Shown here: one piece after another, positions 35,958-44,146 of the stretch
Layout of the letters: each line of letters starts with the position of its first letter
How positions within the stretch are numbered: position 1 is the first letter of the stretch
Assembly: GCA_016281385.1 (NCBI GenBank)
Contig: JAEEIN010000152.1
Span: 1-52,471, forward strand
Source: Lachnospiraceae bacterium
GTDB lineage: Bacteria; Bacillota; Clostridia; Lachnospirales; Lachnospiraceae
Length of the DNA stretch: 52,471 nt
Reading direction: 5' to 3'
Notes under the pieces: generated by a model
What the model was told of the DNA's origin: nothing
The model's input: only the letters and a program-made list of their open reading frames with translations
Databases searched by the model: none
Translations under genes and position numbers: made by a program

Positions 35958-37506
35958 CGTATTTTGCTCCGTATCTTAAATAAAGCTGATTACATTTGTT
36001 AAGTGTCATTCCGATCCCGTTTGCGGCAGCAGGGATGAGAAAAACAAAATATGGAAAAACATATCTTCCGCCGGCTTCCCAAAGGAGGCTGAATAAGAAA
36101 CCTCCGATAAAGGTAACGGCGATGATAAGTCCGTAGCTTTCTTTTTCCTTATAGATCGAAACTGCAAAAAATACAAGAGAAAAGAAATAAACTATGGTCT
36201 GAAGTATGTTCATGAACCACTGCATTTTAAGAGTAGTTTCTTCTTTATATAACATGTCCATGTTTTCCCGGTTTTCATCGATCAGGGGTGAAGTCATGTA
36301 AATGCAGGCAAAGGTGGGTTCCGCCCACTGTTCCAAAGCCTTGTATCTGTAGAAGCGGTAAGCGTATCCCGGGTCGTTTTTGTAGGTTTCAAGAAATGAA
36401 TTAAGGTCCGAATAAGCCTTCTGTTTTGTAGCTTCTTTGTCTTGATGAAGGAGATTCCAGTCCCAGTAAACATATCCGTCAAAGAAGCCAACACCGTTTC
36501 CTTCTTCTAAAGTTCCGCGCATTCCCATAACAATCCAGTTTATGGAAGGGATCTCGTTATCGATCTTCTGTCCGGCTGCATGCTCATAGTATGCCCGGGT
36601 ACCTTTCGATGCAAGTATGGGAAGAACAAGCATCAAAACCGCCGGTATCAGAAGAAGGGCCTTTTTCTTTTTAAGAGCAAATACCGCAAAAACAATGGCC
36701 AGCGCGATAAGGAAGATCAGTGAGTTTTCCTTGGCGGGAACCATGATGATCGACATCACAATAGCGATGATAATGAATTTTCTGTTTTCTGTCTTAAGCC
36801 ACCTGATTGAAAGCCAGGTCACAAACAGTATCGCAAAGATGTTGAAAATATCGCCGTATACATATGTCACATAATAGTAAAGGGGAAAACAAACCGATGT
36901 CAAAACCAGTGCAGCGAGGCTTGCGCCGGGATCGGCTGTCAGTTCGTAGCATACCCTGCAGGAAAAGAAGACTGCAAGAGAAACGAACAAAGCATTCAAA
37001 AATTGCAGGAAAAAGAAGGAGTTCCAGATCTTTAAGAGAATGGCTTCTATGAAAACAAGTCCAAATTCCTGTGGATACTGTTTAAGATACAGCCATTGGG
37101 TAACATCCTTAAAATAGTCCTTTTCATTGAAATTCTGTGCTATGTGATAAACCGTTTCCTGATCATACCAGGGTGCCACTTTAAGGATTGCAACCCATGC
37201 AAAACAGATGGCAAAAACCACAAAACTCACAAAAAGGGATAAAAAGAGAACCCGCTCGTTCTTTTCTCTCATGAAAGCGGCTTTTCTGAATAACAGTTTA
37301 CCCAAAAAGAAAAATACGACCGGTGTGACCGCAATGACTATTGCGCTTTTAAGCCTTGAATCAGGGCCTTCGTGAACATGGTTTGAGTGATAATCCCAAA
37401 GATCGAAGGTAAAAGTGTAGTGAATACAGTGTAAGAACAGATAGCAAAGTATCAGTAAAGCGATCACATATGCGGCTTTTGTAAGAATAGAGGCTGTTTT
37501 ATTCAT
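35950..37506 (-). CDS. Polytopic membrane protein, possible GT-C-type glycosyltransferase (paralogue 2)
   Basis: A 518-residue protein with many hydrophobic segments, homologous along its whole length to its upstream neighbour (37,499-39,073). Shared landmarks: N-terminal helix, an extracytoplasmic EGPDSR motif (46-51), APWYDQETVYHIAQNFNEKD after the third helix region, LYLKQYPQEFGLVFIEAI, and the nearly identical INWIVMGMRGTLEEGNGVGF. Many helices plus a short acidic loop after the first helices resemble GT39/ArnT-like (GT-C) enzymes that use lipid-linked sugars, but no canonical DxD or DE motif is clear, so the function is inferred. I chose the ATG at 37,504-37,506, within the upstream stop overlap; a longer reading would extend deep into the upstream gene. 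It overlaps the RlmI-type gene by eight bases. Confidence 0.75.
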   Translation of the reverse strand: MNKTASILTKAAYVIALLILCYLFLHCIHYTFTFDLWDYHSNHVHEGPDSRLKSAIVIAVTPVVFFFLGKLLFRKAAFMREKNERVLFLSLFVSFVVFAICFAWVAILKVAPWYDQETVYHIAQNFNEKDYFKDVTQWLYLKQYPQEFGLVFIEAILLKIWNSFFFLQFLNALFVSLAVFFSCRVCYELTADPGASLAALVLTSVCFPLYYYVTYVYGDIFNIFAILFVTWLSIRWLKTENRKFIIIAIVMSIIMVPAKENSLIFLIALAIVFAVFALKKKKALLLIPAVLMLVLPILASKGTRAYYEHAAGQKIDNEIPSINWIVMGMRGTLEEGNGVGFFDGYVYWDWNLLHQDKEATKQKAYSDLNSFLETYKNDPGYAYRFYRYKALEQWAEPTFACIYMTSPLIDENRENMDMLYKEETTLKMQWFMNILQTIVYFFSLVFFAVSIYKEKESYGLIIAVTFIGGFLFSLLWEAGGRYVFPYFVFLIPAAANGIGMTLNKCNQLYLRYGAKYDD

Positions 37507-39073
37507 TAACTTCACTTTCTTTTTTCGGTTCTTCCTTCTTGGCGAAGCGGTAATAAAGGGATGTGCATGCTGAGTGAATAAAGGATACTCCCGCGCCCGA
37601 AAGAACAAAAAGCATCACAAAACCGGGAAGAGTGTACCTTCCCTTTGCTTCCCAGATGATGGAGAATAAGAAAATACCGATGAAAAAGGTGGCGATGTAA
37701 ACGCCGTAACCGTATTTGTCTTTAAAGAACAGATACACAACACAGGCCAATGCACATACATAAGCGATGGTCATGAAATAATCGCAATAGTGGTTGAGCC
37801 GTTTTACCGCATTTTGATTGTACAAAAGATCCACTTCTTCCCAGGACGTTTCGTGATCCGAAACCGTCATATAAATACAGTCAAAAGTGGGCTCCAGCCA
37901 CTGTTCAAAAACCTTGTATCTATAGAATTTTACAGCGTGGATCGGATCTTCTTTGTAGCTTTCAAAGAATTCCTTCATCACTTCTTTGGAATACTCGATA
38001 GCGACCTTTTTGTCCTGTCCGTTAATGGACCAGGTGTAATAATTGTAGCCGTCGTAGTAGCCGACGCCCTTTCCTTCTTCGAGAGTTCCCCTCATTCCCA
38101 TGACGATCCAGTTGATGGAAGGAACTTCATTATCAAGCTTCACTCCGCCTTTAACTTCATAATATGATTTGATACCCCTTGTTGTTATAAGTGGAAGAAC
38201 AACAATAAGTGCCGCAATGATCAGAGGAGTGACCTTCTTAAACCTTATAGCCATTACCGCCAAAAAGATCACGGTGGCAAGGATAAAGATAAGGGTATTT
38301 TCCCTGACGGGAAGCATGACCATGGAAACAAGGATCGCTAAAATGGCATAAAGGATCTTCTCTTTTCTGATAAATCTGATCAGCATCCATGCCACAAAGA
38401 AGCAGGCGCAAATCGCGAAAACATCTCCGTAGATGTAGCTTATATAGTAAAAAAGAGGAGTAAAGGCAGCAGTTAAGATCACAGTGAACAGTTCAGCCAC
38501 GGGGTTTTCGAATATCTCGTGGGAAACACGTCCCGAAAGGAAGATGATAAGGGCTACGAAGATCGCATTCATATACTGAAAGATCCCGTAGAAATCCCAG
38601 ATCCGCAAAAACAGAGACTCAAAGAAGATAAGCCCCAGCTGCTGAGGGTACATCTTTAAATACACCTCGGACATTTTGGTGAAGTCACCCTTAATGAAAT
38701 TATCGGCGGCTTCGATACAGTAAGCCTGATCCCAGAAAGGCGGGATGTAAGTCTTTGAAACCCAGATACATCCAAGTACCAAAGTGACTACGGATAAACC
38801 GGCGGAAATATATAAAACCAGTCGGCTTTGCTGTTCCTTTGTATTGGAAAAAGAAAAAAGAAGTCGTACCAGAAGGTAAGAAAAGGCAATGACAATAATG
38901 AGTACCAAAAGATTTAACAGCCTTGAATCCGGCCCTTCGTATAAATACTGGGCCGAATAATCCTCAAAGTCATGTACAAAAGTATAATGCGCGGCATTTA
39001 AAGCCAGTATCGCCAGAATGACCGCAGCAATGGCATATGCGATTTTTGATAATGCGGAAGCTGTTTTTTTCAT
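37499..39073 (-). CDS. Polytopic membrane protein, possible GT-C-type glycosyltransferase (paralogue 1)
   Basis: A 524-residue protein and first gene of a coupled three-gene set. About ten to twelve membrane helices are likely; the first covers residues ~12-28, followed by EGPDSR at 46-51. PPFWDQAYCIEAADNFIKGD (111-130) and YPQQLGLIFFESLFLRIWD match the paralogue, as does SINWIVMGMRGTLEEGKGVGY. The C-terminal tail is charged (RFAKKEEPKKESEVNE) and cytoplasmic. It overlaps the next gene by eight bases. The start is at 39,071-39,073; the ribosome binding site is weak. The pair looks like a local duplication. A role in modifying a surface polymer is a guess from topology and motif order. Confidence 0.75.
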   Translation of the reverse strand: MKKTASALSKIAYAIAAVILAILALNAAHYTFVHDFEDYSAQYLYEGPDSRLLNLLVLIIVIAFSYLLVRLLFSFSNTKEQQSRLVLYISAGLSVVTLVLGCIWVSKTYIPPFWDQAYCIEAADNFIKGDFTKMSEVYLKMYPQQLGLIFFESLFLRIWDFYGIFQYMNAIFVALIIFLSGRVSHEIFENPVAELFTVILTAAFTPLFYYISYIYGDVFAICACFFVAWMLIRFIRKEKILYAILAILVSMVMLPVRENTLIFILATVIFLAVMAIRFKKVTPLIIAALIVVLPLITTRGIKSYYEVKGGVKLDNEVPSINWIVMGMRGTLEEGKGVGYYDGYNYYTWSINGQDKKVAIEYSKEVMKEFFESYKEDPIHAVKFYRYKVFEQWLEPTFDCIYMTVSDHETSWEEVDLLYNQNAVKRLNHYCDYFMTIAYVCALACVVYLFFKDKYGYGVYIATFFIGIFLFSIIWEAKGRYTLPGFVMLFVLSGAGVSFIHSACTSLYYRFAKKEEPKKESEVNE

Positions 39074-39129
39074 AACAATAATTTATCACTTGGGAGTGGT
39101 ACGTGCAATCACGAAGTCCTAAAGTATAG

Positions 39130-39142
39130 TAAAACGTTTCAT
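39130..39142. promoter_or_regulatory. LacI-type operator between divergent units
   Basis: TAAAACGTTTCAT, close to the LacI-family consensus TGAAACGTTTCA around a central AACGTT. It lies just upstream of the lacI promoter's -35 and 57 bases from the divergent membrane-protein gene, so it could control both. Confidence 0.55.
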
Positions 39143-39153
39143 CATACGGATTA

Positions 39154-39181
39154 TTTACATTTTCAGACTTTATGATACAAT
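39154..39181 (+). promoter_or_regulatory. Probable promoter of the LacI-family gene
   Basis: TTTACA (39154-39159), 16-base spacer, TACAAT (39176-39181), 46 bases before the chosen ATG. Confidence 0.6.
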
Positions 39182-39226
39182 AAGCAGGAAGAATTGGTAA
39201 AACAAAAAACCAAAGGGAGAGGATCC

Positions 39227-40294
39227 ATGCCTAAGAGAAATTCGGACAATTTCATAACCATCAAAGACATTGCGGCCCTTTGCGGCGTTTCAATATCCAC
39301 GGTTTCCAATGTTATGAACGGTAAAAACAACAAGGTGAGCAAGGAGGTTGCGGACCGGATCCTTGCCACCATGGAGGAGACGGGATACAAACCCAATTAC
39401 CTGGCCAAGAATTTAAGAGCTTTCTCCACAAAGACCATCGGTGTCATCGTGGAGGATATGATTCAGTTCACCACTTCCCCCATAGTTGAGGGACTCATGC
39501 AGTGTACCGAGGATGCGGGCTACAGCGTTGTCATTGAAAACATGCGTCTCTTCGGAAGGTGGAGCGACAAATGGATGCACAACGATTCTTTGTACAAATC
39601 CGCACTGGCGGCGGTAATGAGTAAGATGGATTCACTCCATGTGGACGGTATCATCTACATTGCGGGTTACGAGCACGAAGTCGTATTAAAGGGCCGGCCC
39701 GAAAATGTGCCCACTATTGTTGTTTATGCAAGCAATCCGGATCCTTCGATCCCATGCGTCAAGTTAGACGATGAGGACGGAGGTTACAGAGCCTACAAAT
39801 ATCTCCATTCCATGGGACATCGAAAGATCGCCATTATTTCAGGTGAAGCGGGAAACATCCATACGGTCAACCGTCTTCGGGGGATACAAAAGGCCATGTT
39901 CGAAGAGGGGGTATTGTTCGATCCATCCTTTGTGATTTCTCAGACCTGGAACAAGGAAGGCGGATACCACGGAATGAAGGCACTTGACGGCAAGGATATC
40001 ACTGCGGTGATCTGCTTTTCGGACCTTATCGCATCGGGAGTGTACGAGTATCTCCTGGAGCACGATCTAAAGCCCGGGAAGGATCTTTCCATAATCGGAT
40101 ACGATAATCACGAGGTTTCACAGCTTCTTTATCCAACCCTCACCACTATTTCCCTGGCACTTGAGGATTTGGGCAACACCGCTGCATCCTGGGTAATCGA
40201 CAAATGTGAAGGGCGGGAAACGGAGCACAAAGACAATTTGGAGATCCGAATTCCCGGAGAGCTTGTGGAGAGAGATTCGGTAGTGAAGCTGTAA
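39227..40294 (+). CDS. LacI-family transcriptional regulator
   Basis: A 355-residue sugar-responsive regulator. The start is the ATG at 39,227 behind GGGAGAGG; a TTG eleven codons earlier lacks such a site. The helix-turn-helix lies near the N-terminus: ITIKDIAALCGVSISTVSNVMNG, with hinge YKPNYLAKNLRAFSTKTIGV. The ligand-binding periplasmic-type domain follows (GVIVEDMIQFTTSPIVEGLM to LYPTLTTISLALEDLGNTAASWVI). It directly precedes a sugar ABC importer and a GH51 arabinofuranosidase, so it probably represses or activates that locus in response to arabinose or arabino-oligosaccharides. AACGTT-centred sites at 39,130 and 40,407 are candidate operators. It is followed by a terminator, so the transporter operon has its own promoter. 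Confidence 0.92.
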   Translation: MPKRNSDNFITIKDIAALCGVSISTVSNVMNGKNNKVSKEVADRILATMEETGYKPNYLAKNLRAFSTKTIGVIVEDMIQFTTSPIVEGLMQCTEDAGYSVVIENMRLFGRWSDKWMHNDSLYKSALAAVMSKMDSLHVDGIIYIAGYEHEVVLKGRPENVPTIVVYASNPDPSIPCVKLDDEDGGYRAYKYLHSMGHRKIAIISGEAGNIHTVNRLRGIQKAMFEEGVLFDPSFVISQTWNKEGGYHGMKALDGKDITAVICFSDLIASGVYEYLLEHDLKPGKDLSIIGYDNHEVSQLLYPTLTTISLALEDLGNTAASWVIDKCEGRETEHKDNLEIRIPGELVERDSVVKL

Positions 40295-40342
40295 GGGATC
40301 CTTTTGTAATGTAGATAAAATCGAAAACTATAAATCGGACTG

Positions 40343-40400
40343 TCGCATTTGGCAAAATCTGAGTCAGATCAGTTTGCCCGGTGCGATGGTCTTTTTGTTT
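40343..40400 (+). terminator. Terminator after the LacI-family gene
   Basis: A long stem: TCGCA (40343-40347) with TGCGA (40382-40386), GGCAAA with TTTGCC further in, and ATCTGA with TCAGAT at the tip. It is followed by TGGTCTTTTTGTTT. Stable and U-rich, it acts as an intrinsic terminator. Confidence 0.8.
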
Positions 40401-40406
40401 ATTGGG

Positions 40407-40435
40407 TGTAACGTTTTTGTAGGTTAATCGATTAA
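40407..40435. promoter_or_regulatory. Candidate regulator-binding sites upstream of the sugar ABC operon
   Basis: Two neighbouring elements: an AACGTT-centred LacI-like site, TGTAACGTTTTTGT (40407-40420), and a perfect 12-base palindrome TTAATCGATTAA (40424-40435), 52 bases upstream of the -35. Either could bind the LacI-family protein. Binding is inferred from symmetry and place only. Confidence 0.45.
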
Positions 40436-40486
40436 GTTGTGCAGAATAAACAAAATCGATTCGAGATATATGGAATGTTTTAACTA

Positions 40487-40515
40487 TTGACTATAAAAAG
40501 TGGTGCAAATATAAT
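40487..40515 (+). promoter_or_regulatory. Sigma-A promoter of the sugar ABC / arabinofuranosidase operon
   Basis: TTGACT (40487-40492), 17-base spacer, perfect TATAAT (40510-40515). It reads into the lipoprotein gene about 50 bases downstream. Confidence 0.88.
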
Positions 40516-40571
40516 ACGTTTATGCAAGGTAAAACGATACACCTACAAACATAATATAGGAGGATGTGAAA

Positions 40572-42194
40572 ATGGTTATGAGAAAACGTTTATTAGCCTT
40601 GGGTCTTGCAGTTGCAATGTTGGTAGCTTCCTTTACCGGATGCGGCAAGAAAGATTCTGCCAATACAGACAGTTCTAAGACCTCTACGGTAAGCGAAGCA
40701 ACTTCCAATTCCGGAAGTGATGCAGCTTCCTCGGTTATCGAAGCAAGAAAGGAAGAAGCAGCTAAGACCGGTAAATATCAGAAGGTTGTTGTTTCTTTCT
40801 TTGACTGGACAGGAGCTCCCGCAGGTCTTGACAGAGTAAATGCAGCCATCAGCGAGCATACGAGAGAGACCCTGGGACTTGATGTGGAGTTATTGATCAT
40901 CGACTCCGCAGCATATACAGAGGATATCAAGCTGATGCTTTCTTCGGGAGAGCAGGTTGACCTCTTCTCAACATGCGGACCCGGATATATGACCTGTGTA
41001 AACAACGGTTATACAGCAGATCTTGAAGAGAATGGTCTCCTTGCTACATACGGTCAGGAACTCAGTCAGCTTATCAGACCCGAATATCTTGATGCCTGCA
41101 GAGTTGGCGGCGTGCTTTACGGAGTTCCCCCCATTAAGGACTATGCGATCCAGACAGCAACGATCCTTATCGGTACCGAATATCTTGAAGGTGCCAATTA
41201 CGACCTTTCCAAATTCGAGACCGATGAACTGGGATATTACAAGGCTACATGGGATGATGTTGATGCAATGTTTGCAGCTATCCACGAAGCTTTCCCCGAC
41301 AAGACGGTATTCTCCACACAGGACAACCTCTTAACACAGGGAAGCTGTGTAGACAATATCGCAGGTGACTACTTCGGAACATTACTTGATCCTTCAAACA
41401 GCCTGACTATCGAGAATGTTTATGAATCGGATCTTTTCAAAGAGTGGGCTGACAGAGCTTACAGATGGAATCAGGCAGGATTCATTTCAGGTGATGCTTT
41501 AAGCGACAAGACCGGTGCTTCCGCAAGGATCAAGTCCGGCGCTTACATGGCAATGATGTCTCAGGCTAAGCCTGCTTACCAGAACCAGATCAACGGTGAA
41601 TGCGGAAGATCAATGACGATCTTTGATGTCGGTGAAAGCTTCATGTCTTCATCTGCAGTATCCGCTTTCCCCTGGTGCATGAACCAGGCTACCGAAGATC
41701 CCATTGCAGCAATGCAGGTATTAAATGCACTTTACACAGATCCCGTTGTAGCAAATCTTGCTTGCTGGGGACAGGAAGGTTTTGAGTACAAGGTAAACGA
41801 CGATACCTCCATCAACTGGCCCGACGGTATCAACGCCGACAATTCCGAATACTATCCCAACGTTCTCTGGCTCATGCCCAACCAGTATGCAGCTCATGTA
41901 TGGGAAGGAGATCCCGTAGACGTTGGTGAGCAGACAGCCAAGTTTAACGATGAGTGTCCCGTAAAGTCCAAGGCTTTAGGATTTACCTGGGATAACAGCG
42001 ATTACGTTACAGAGTTCACCGCTTTAAAAAATGCTTACGAAGAGTTTGGTCCTCAGGTAGTATACGGATTTGTTGATCCCGCTACAGGACTTAAGCAGTT
42101 AAACGATGCTTTATACGCCGCAGGTCTTGAGGAATATATGAATGCCAAGCAGGCAGCACTCAGCGCATGGGCTGAAGAAAAGGGCATCAAATAA
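40572..42194 (+). CDS. Sugar ABC transporter substrate-binding lipoprotein
   Basis: A 540-residue extracellular binding protein of the large LplA/oligosaccharide type (about 500-550 residues). The start is the ATG at 40,572 with AGGAGG eight bases upstream; an earlier GTG lies too close to that site. The lipoprotein signal is MRKRLLALGLAVAMLVASFTGC, cut at Cys24, followed by a Ser/Thr/Asp-rich tether (DSANTDSSKTSTVSEATSNS). The mature protein has the SBP fold with KVVVSFFDWTGAPAGLDRVN and DIKLMLSSGEQVDLFS, and has aromatic residues suited to carbohydrate binding. Neighbouring LplB-type permeases and a GH51 enzyme suggest arabino-oligosaccharide as ligand; no ATPase gene is present, so it likely shares a multi-purpose MsmX-like ATPase encoded elsewhere. 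Confidence 0.9.
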   Translation: MVMRKRLLALGLAVAMLVASFTGCGKKDSANTDSSKTSTVSEATSNSGSDAASSVIEARKEEAAKTGKYQKVVVSFFDWTGAPAGLDRVNAAISEHTRETLGLDVELLIIDSAAYTEDIKLMLSSGEQVDLFSTCGPGYMTCVNNGYTADLEENGLLATYGQELSQLIRPEYLDACRVGGVLYGVPPIKDYAIQTATILIGTEYLEGANYDLSKFETDELGYYKATWDDVDAMFAAIHEAFPDKTVFSTQDNLLTQGSCVDNIAGDYFGTLLDPSNSLTIENVYESDLFKEWADRAYRWNQAGFISGDALSDKTGASARIKSGAYMAMMSQAKPAYQNQINGECGRSMTIFDVGESFMSSSAVSAFPWCMNQATEDPIAAMQVLNALYTDPVVANLACWGQEGFEYKVNDDTSINWPDGINADNSEYYPNVLWLMPNQYAAHVWEGDPVDVGEQTAKFNDECPVKSKALGFTWDNSDYVTEFTALKNAYEEFGPQVVYGFVDPATGLKQLNDALYAAGLEEYMNAKQAALSAWAEEKGIK

Positions 42195-42222
42195 TCCAAT
42201 AAAGCTTTGAATGATCGATCTT

Positions 42223-42252
42223 AAGAGCCAGCTGAAATCAAGGCTGGCTCTT
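42223..42252 (+). other. Stem-loop between binding-protein and permease genes
   Basis: Perfect 10-bp stem AAGAGCCAGC (42223-42232) / GCTGGCTCTT (42243-42252), with a 10-base loop and followed by ATATT. It likely stabilises the 3' end of the lipoprotein message or causes partial termination, giving more binding protein than permease, as in other ABC operons. Confidence 0.65.
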
Positions 42253-42272
42253 ATATTAGAAGATGGTGCAAA

Positions 42273-43217
42273 ATGAGTAGAAAAAAAGAATCCTTAAATG
42301 ATAAAAAGACACTGAAAAAGCGTTTAATACGATATATTCCCCTCTACATCATGGCTCTCCCGGGACTCATATATCTGTTTATAAACAACTATATGCCCCT
42401 TCCGGGACTGGTGCTTGCCTTTAAAAAATATAATGCCAAAAAGGGTATATTCGGATCCGAAAATGTGGGCTTTAAGAATTTCAAATACCTTTTTGCCACT
42501 AAGGACGCTTTTGTTATTACGAGAAATACGATCTGCTACAATCTGGCTTTTATTGTTGTTAATACCATACTGGCCATTTTTGTAGCCATACTCCTTTCCG
42601 AGATGTTATCGAAGTTAAAGAATCTGTATCAATGTCTGATCCTGTTGCCTTATATGATCTCCATGGTAATAGTAAGCTATCTGGTCTATGGGTTCTTGTC
42701 CACGGATAACGGATTTTTAAACAATACTCTCCTGCCGCTGTTTGGGAAGGATCCCATCAACTGGTATATGGAGAAAAAATACTGGCCCTTTTTGCTTACA
42801 TTTGTTAATGCCTGGAAGGTCGTGGGATACAATTCCATAATCTATATTTCCACCATCCTTGGCATTGACCGCGGTATATATGAGTCGGCGGCCATTGACG
42901 GAGCCGGAAAATGGATGCAGATAAGGAAGATCACGATTCCTCTTTTAAAGCCTACGGTGATCATGATGACGCTTCTTGCCATCGGCCGTATCTTTTACTC
43001 GGATTTCGGCCTCTTTTATCAGGTTCCACAAAACCAGGGAGCACTTTTCGCAGTGACAAACACCATTGATACCTATGTATACAGAGGACTTTTGGAGCTT
43101 GGTAACATGTCCATGGCTTCCGCTGCGGGTCTGTATCAGTCGGTGGTGGGATTTGTACTGATACTTGGAGCCAATTTCCTTGTACGTAAGTTTGACAGAG
43201 ACAGTGCTTTGTTTTAG
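42273..43217 (+). CDS. Sugar ABC transporter permease, LplB type
   Basis: A 314-residue inner-membrane protein with six expected helices. It begins with a basic segment, then YIPLYIMALPGLIYLFINNY, with later helices such as YQCLILLPYMISMVIVSYLV. The EAA-type loop is YESAAIDGAGKWMQIRKITIPLLKP, which docks the ATPase. It ends in the helix SVVGFVLILGANFLVRKF. The LplB/CUT1 subfamily features (PLPGLVLAFKKYN near the start) fit import of oligosaccharides. It follows an intergenic stem-loop and precedes the second permease by 14 bases. The ribosome binding site is weak. Confidence 0.93.
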   Translation: MSRKKESLNDKKTLKKRLIRYIPLYIMALPGLIYLFINNYMPLPGLVLAFKKYNAKKGIFGSENVGFKNFKYLFATKDAFVITRNTICYNLAFIVVNTILAIFVAILLSEMLSKLKNLYQCLILLPYMISMVIVSYLVYGFLSTDNGFLNNTLLPLFGKDPINWYMEKKYWPFLLTFVNAWKVVGYNSIIYISTILGIDRGIYESAAIDGAGKWMQIRKITIPLLKPTVIMMTLLAIGRIFYSDFGLFYQVPQNQGALFAVTNTIDTYVYRGLLELGNMSMASAAGLYQSVVGFVLILGANFLVRKFDRDSALF

Positions 43218-43231
43218 GAGGAATGTGACAG

Positions 43232-44122
43232 ATGAAAGACGAGAAAAAATTTCAGATCCTTGCCCATGCTGTTTTGATCCTTTTGTCGGTATGTGCGATC
43301 CTTCCCATGGCACTGATGATCATCAGTTCATTTACCGACAACGATCTTTTAATTGCTGAAGGGTACAAGTTTCTGCCTTCAAAATGGTCGGTTTACGCAT
43401 ACGAATATATCTTCAGCACAGGAAACTCCGTAGTCAGGGCTTACGGCGTTTCGGTCCTCCTTACATTAGTGGGAACCCTGCTTTCTTTATCCATAACAAC
43501 AATGCTTGCTTATGCCATATCGAAACCCGACATTCCGGGAAAGGGGATCATCACGTTTTTTATTGTTTTTTCAATGCTTTTTAACGGTGGACTTGTGCCT
43601 ACATATATGATATATACTAATGTTTTCAGTATAAAAAACACCTTTGCGGCGCTTCTGATACCGGGACTTTTGATGAATGCTTTCAACATCATGCTGATGA
43701 AGTCGTATTTTGTGTCCAGCATTCCGGCGGAGATACTGGATGCGGCATATATCGACGGAGCGGGGGAAACGGTGACGTTTCTGAGGATAGTCATTCCCCT
43801 TTCGAAGCCCATTCTTGCGACCATAGCTTTGTTTGCGGGGATCGCATACTGGAATGACTGGATGAACGGATATATCTATATCACAAAAAGAACGGATCTT
43901 TACTCGGTCCAGAACCTTTTAAACCGCATGATGCAGAATATACAGTTTTTGTCACAATCAAGCTCCAATGTGCAGAATGCAACTGCGGGACTTGCGGCCA
44001 TTCCCCTGGCATCGGTGAGAATGGCGATGGCGGCGGTGGGAATCCTTCCCATCCTTGTGATGTATCCTTTTGTTCAGAAGTATTTCGTGAAGGGTATCAC
44101 ACTTGGCGGTGTCAAAGGTTAA
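43232..44122 (+). CDS. Sugar ABC transporter permease, YtcP/LplC type
   Basis: A 296-residue partner permease. Its first helix is HAVLILLSVCAILPMALMII and the EAA-like loop is LDAAYIDGAGETVTFLRIVIPLSKP. The C-terminus ends with the usual FVQKYFVKGITLGGVKG of carbohydrate permeases. A good AGGAGG site lies upstream, and the gene is 24 bases before the arabinofuranosidase gene. Together with the LplB-type permease it should form the heterodimeric channel for the sugar. All expected segments are present. Confidence 0.94.
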   Translation: MKDEKKFQILAHAVLILLSVCAILPMALMIISSFTDNDLLIAEGYKFLPSKWSVYAYEYIFSTGNSVVRAYGVSVLLTLVGTLLSLSITTMLAYAISKPDIPGKGIITFFIVFSMLFNGGLVPTYMIYTNVFSIKNTFAALLIPGLLMNAFNIMLMKSYFVSSIPAEILDAAYIDGAGETVTFLRIVIPLSKPILATIALFAGIAYWNDWMNGYIYITKRTDLYSVQNLLNRMMQNIQFLSQSSSNVQNATAGLAAIPLASVRMAMAAVGILPILVMYPFVQKYFVKGITLGGVKG

Positions 44123-44146
44123 AATACTATTGAAATAGGAGAAAAG

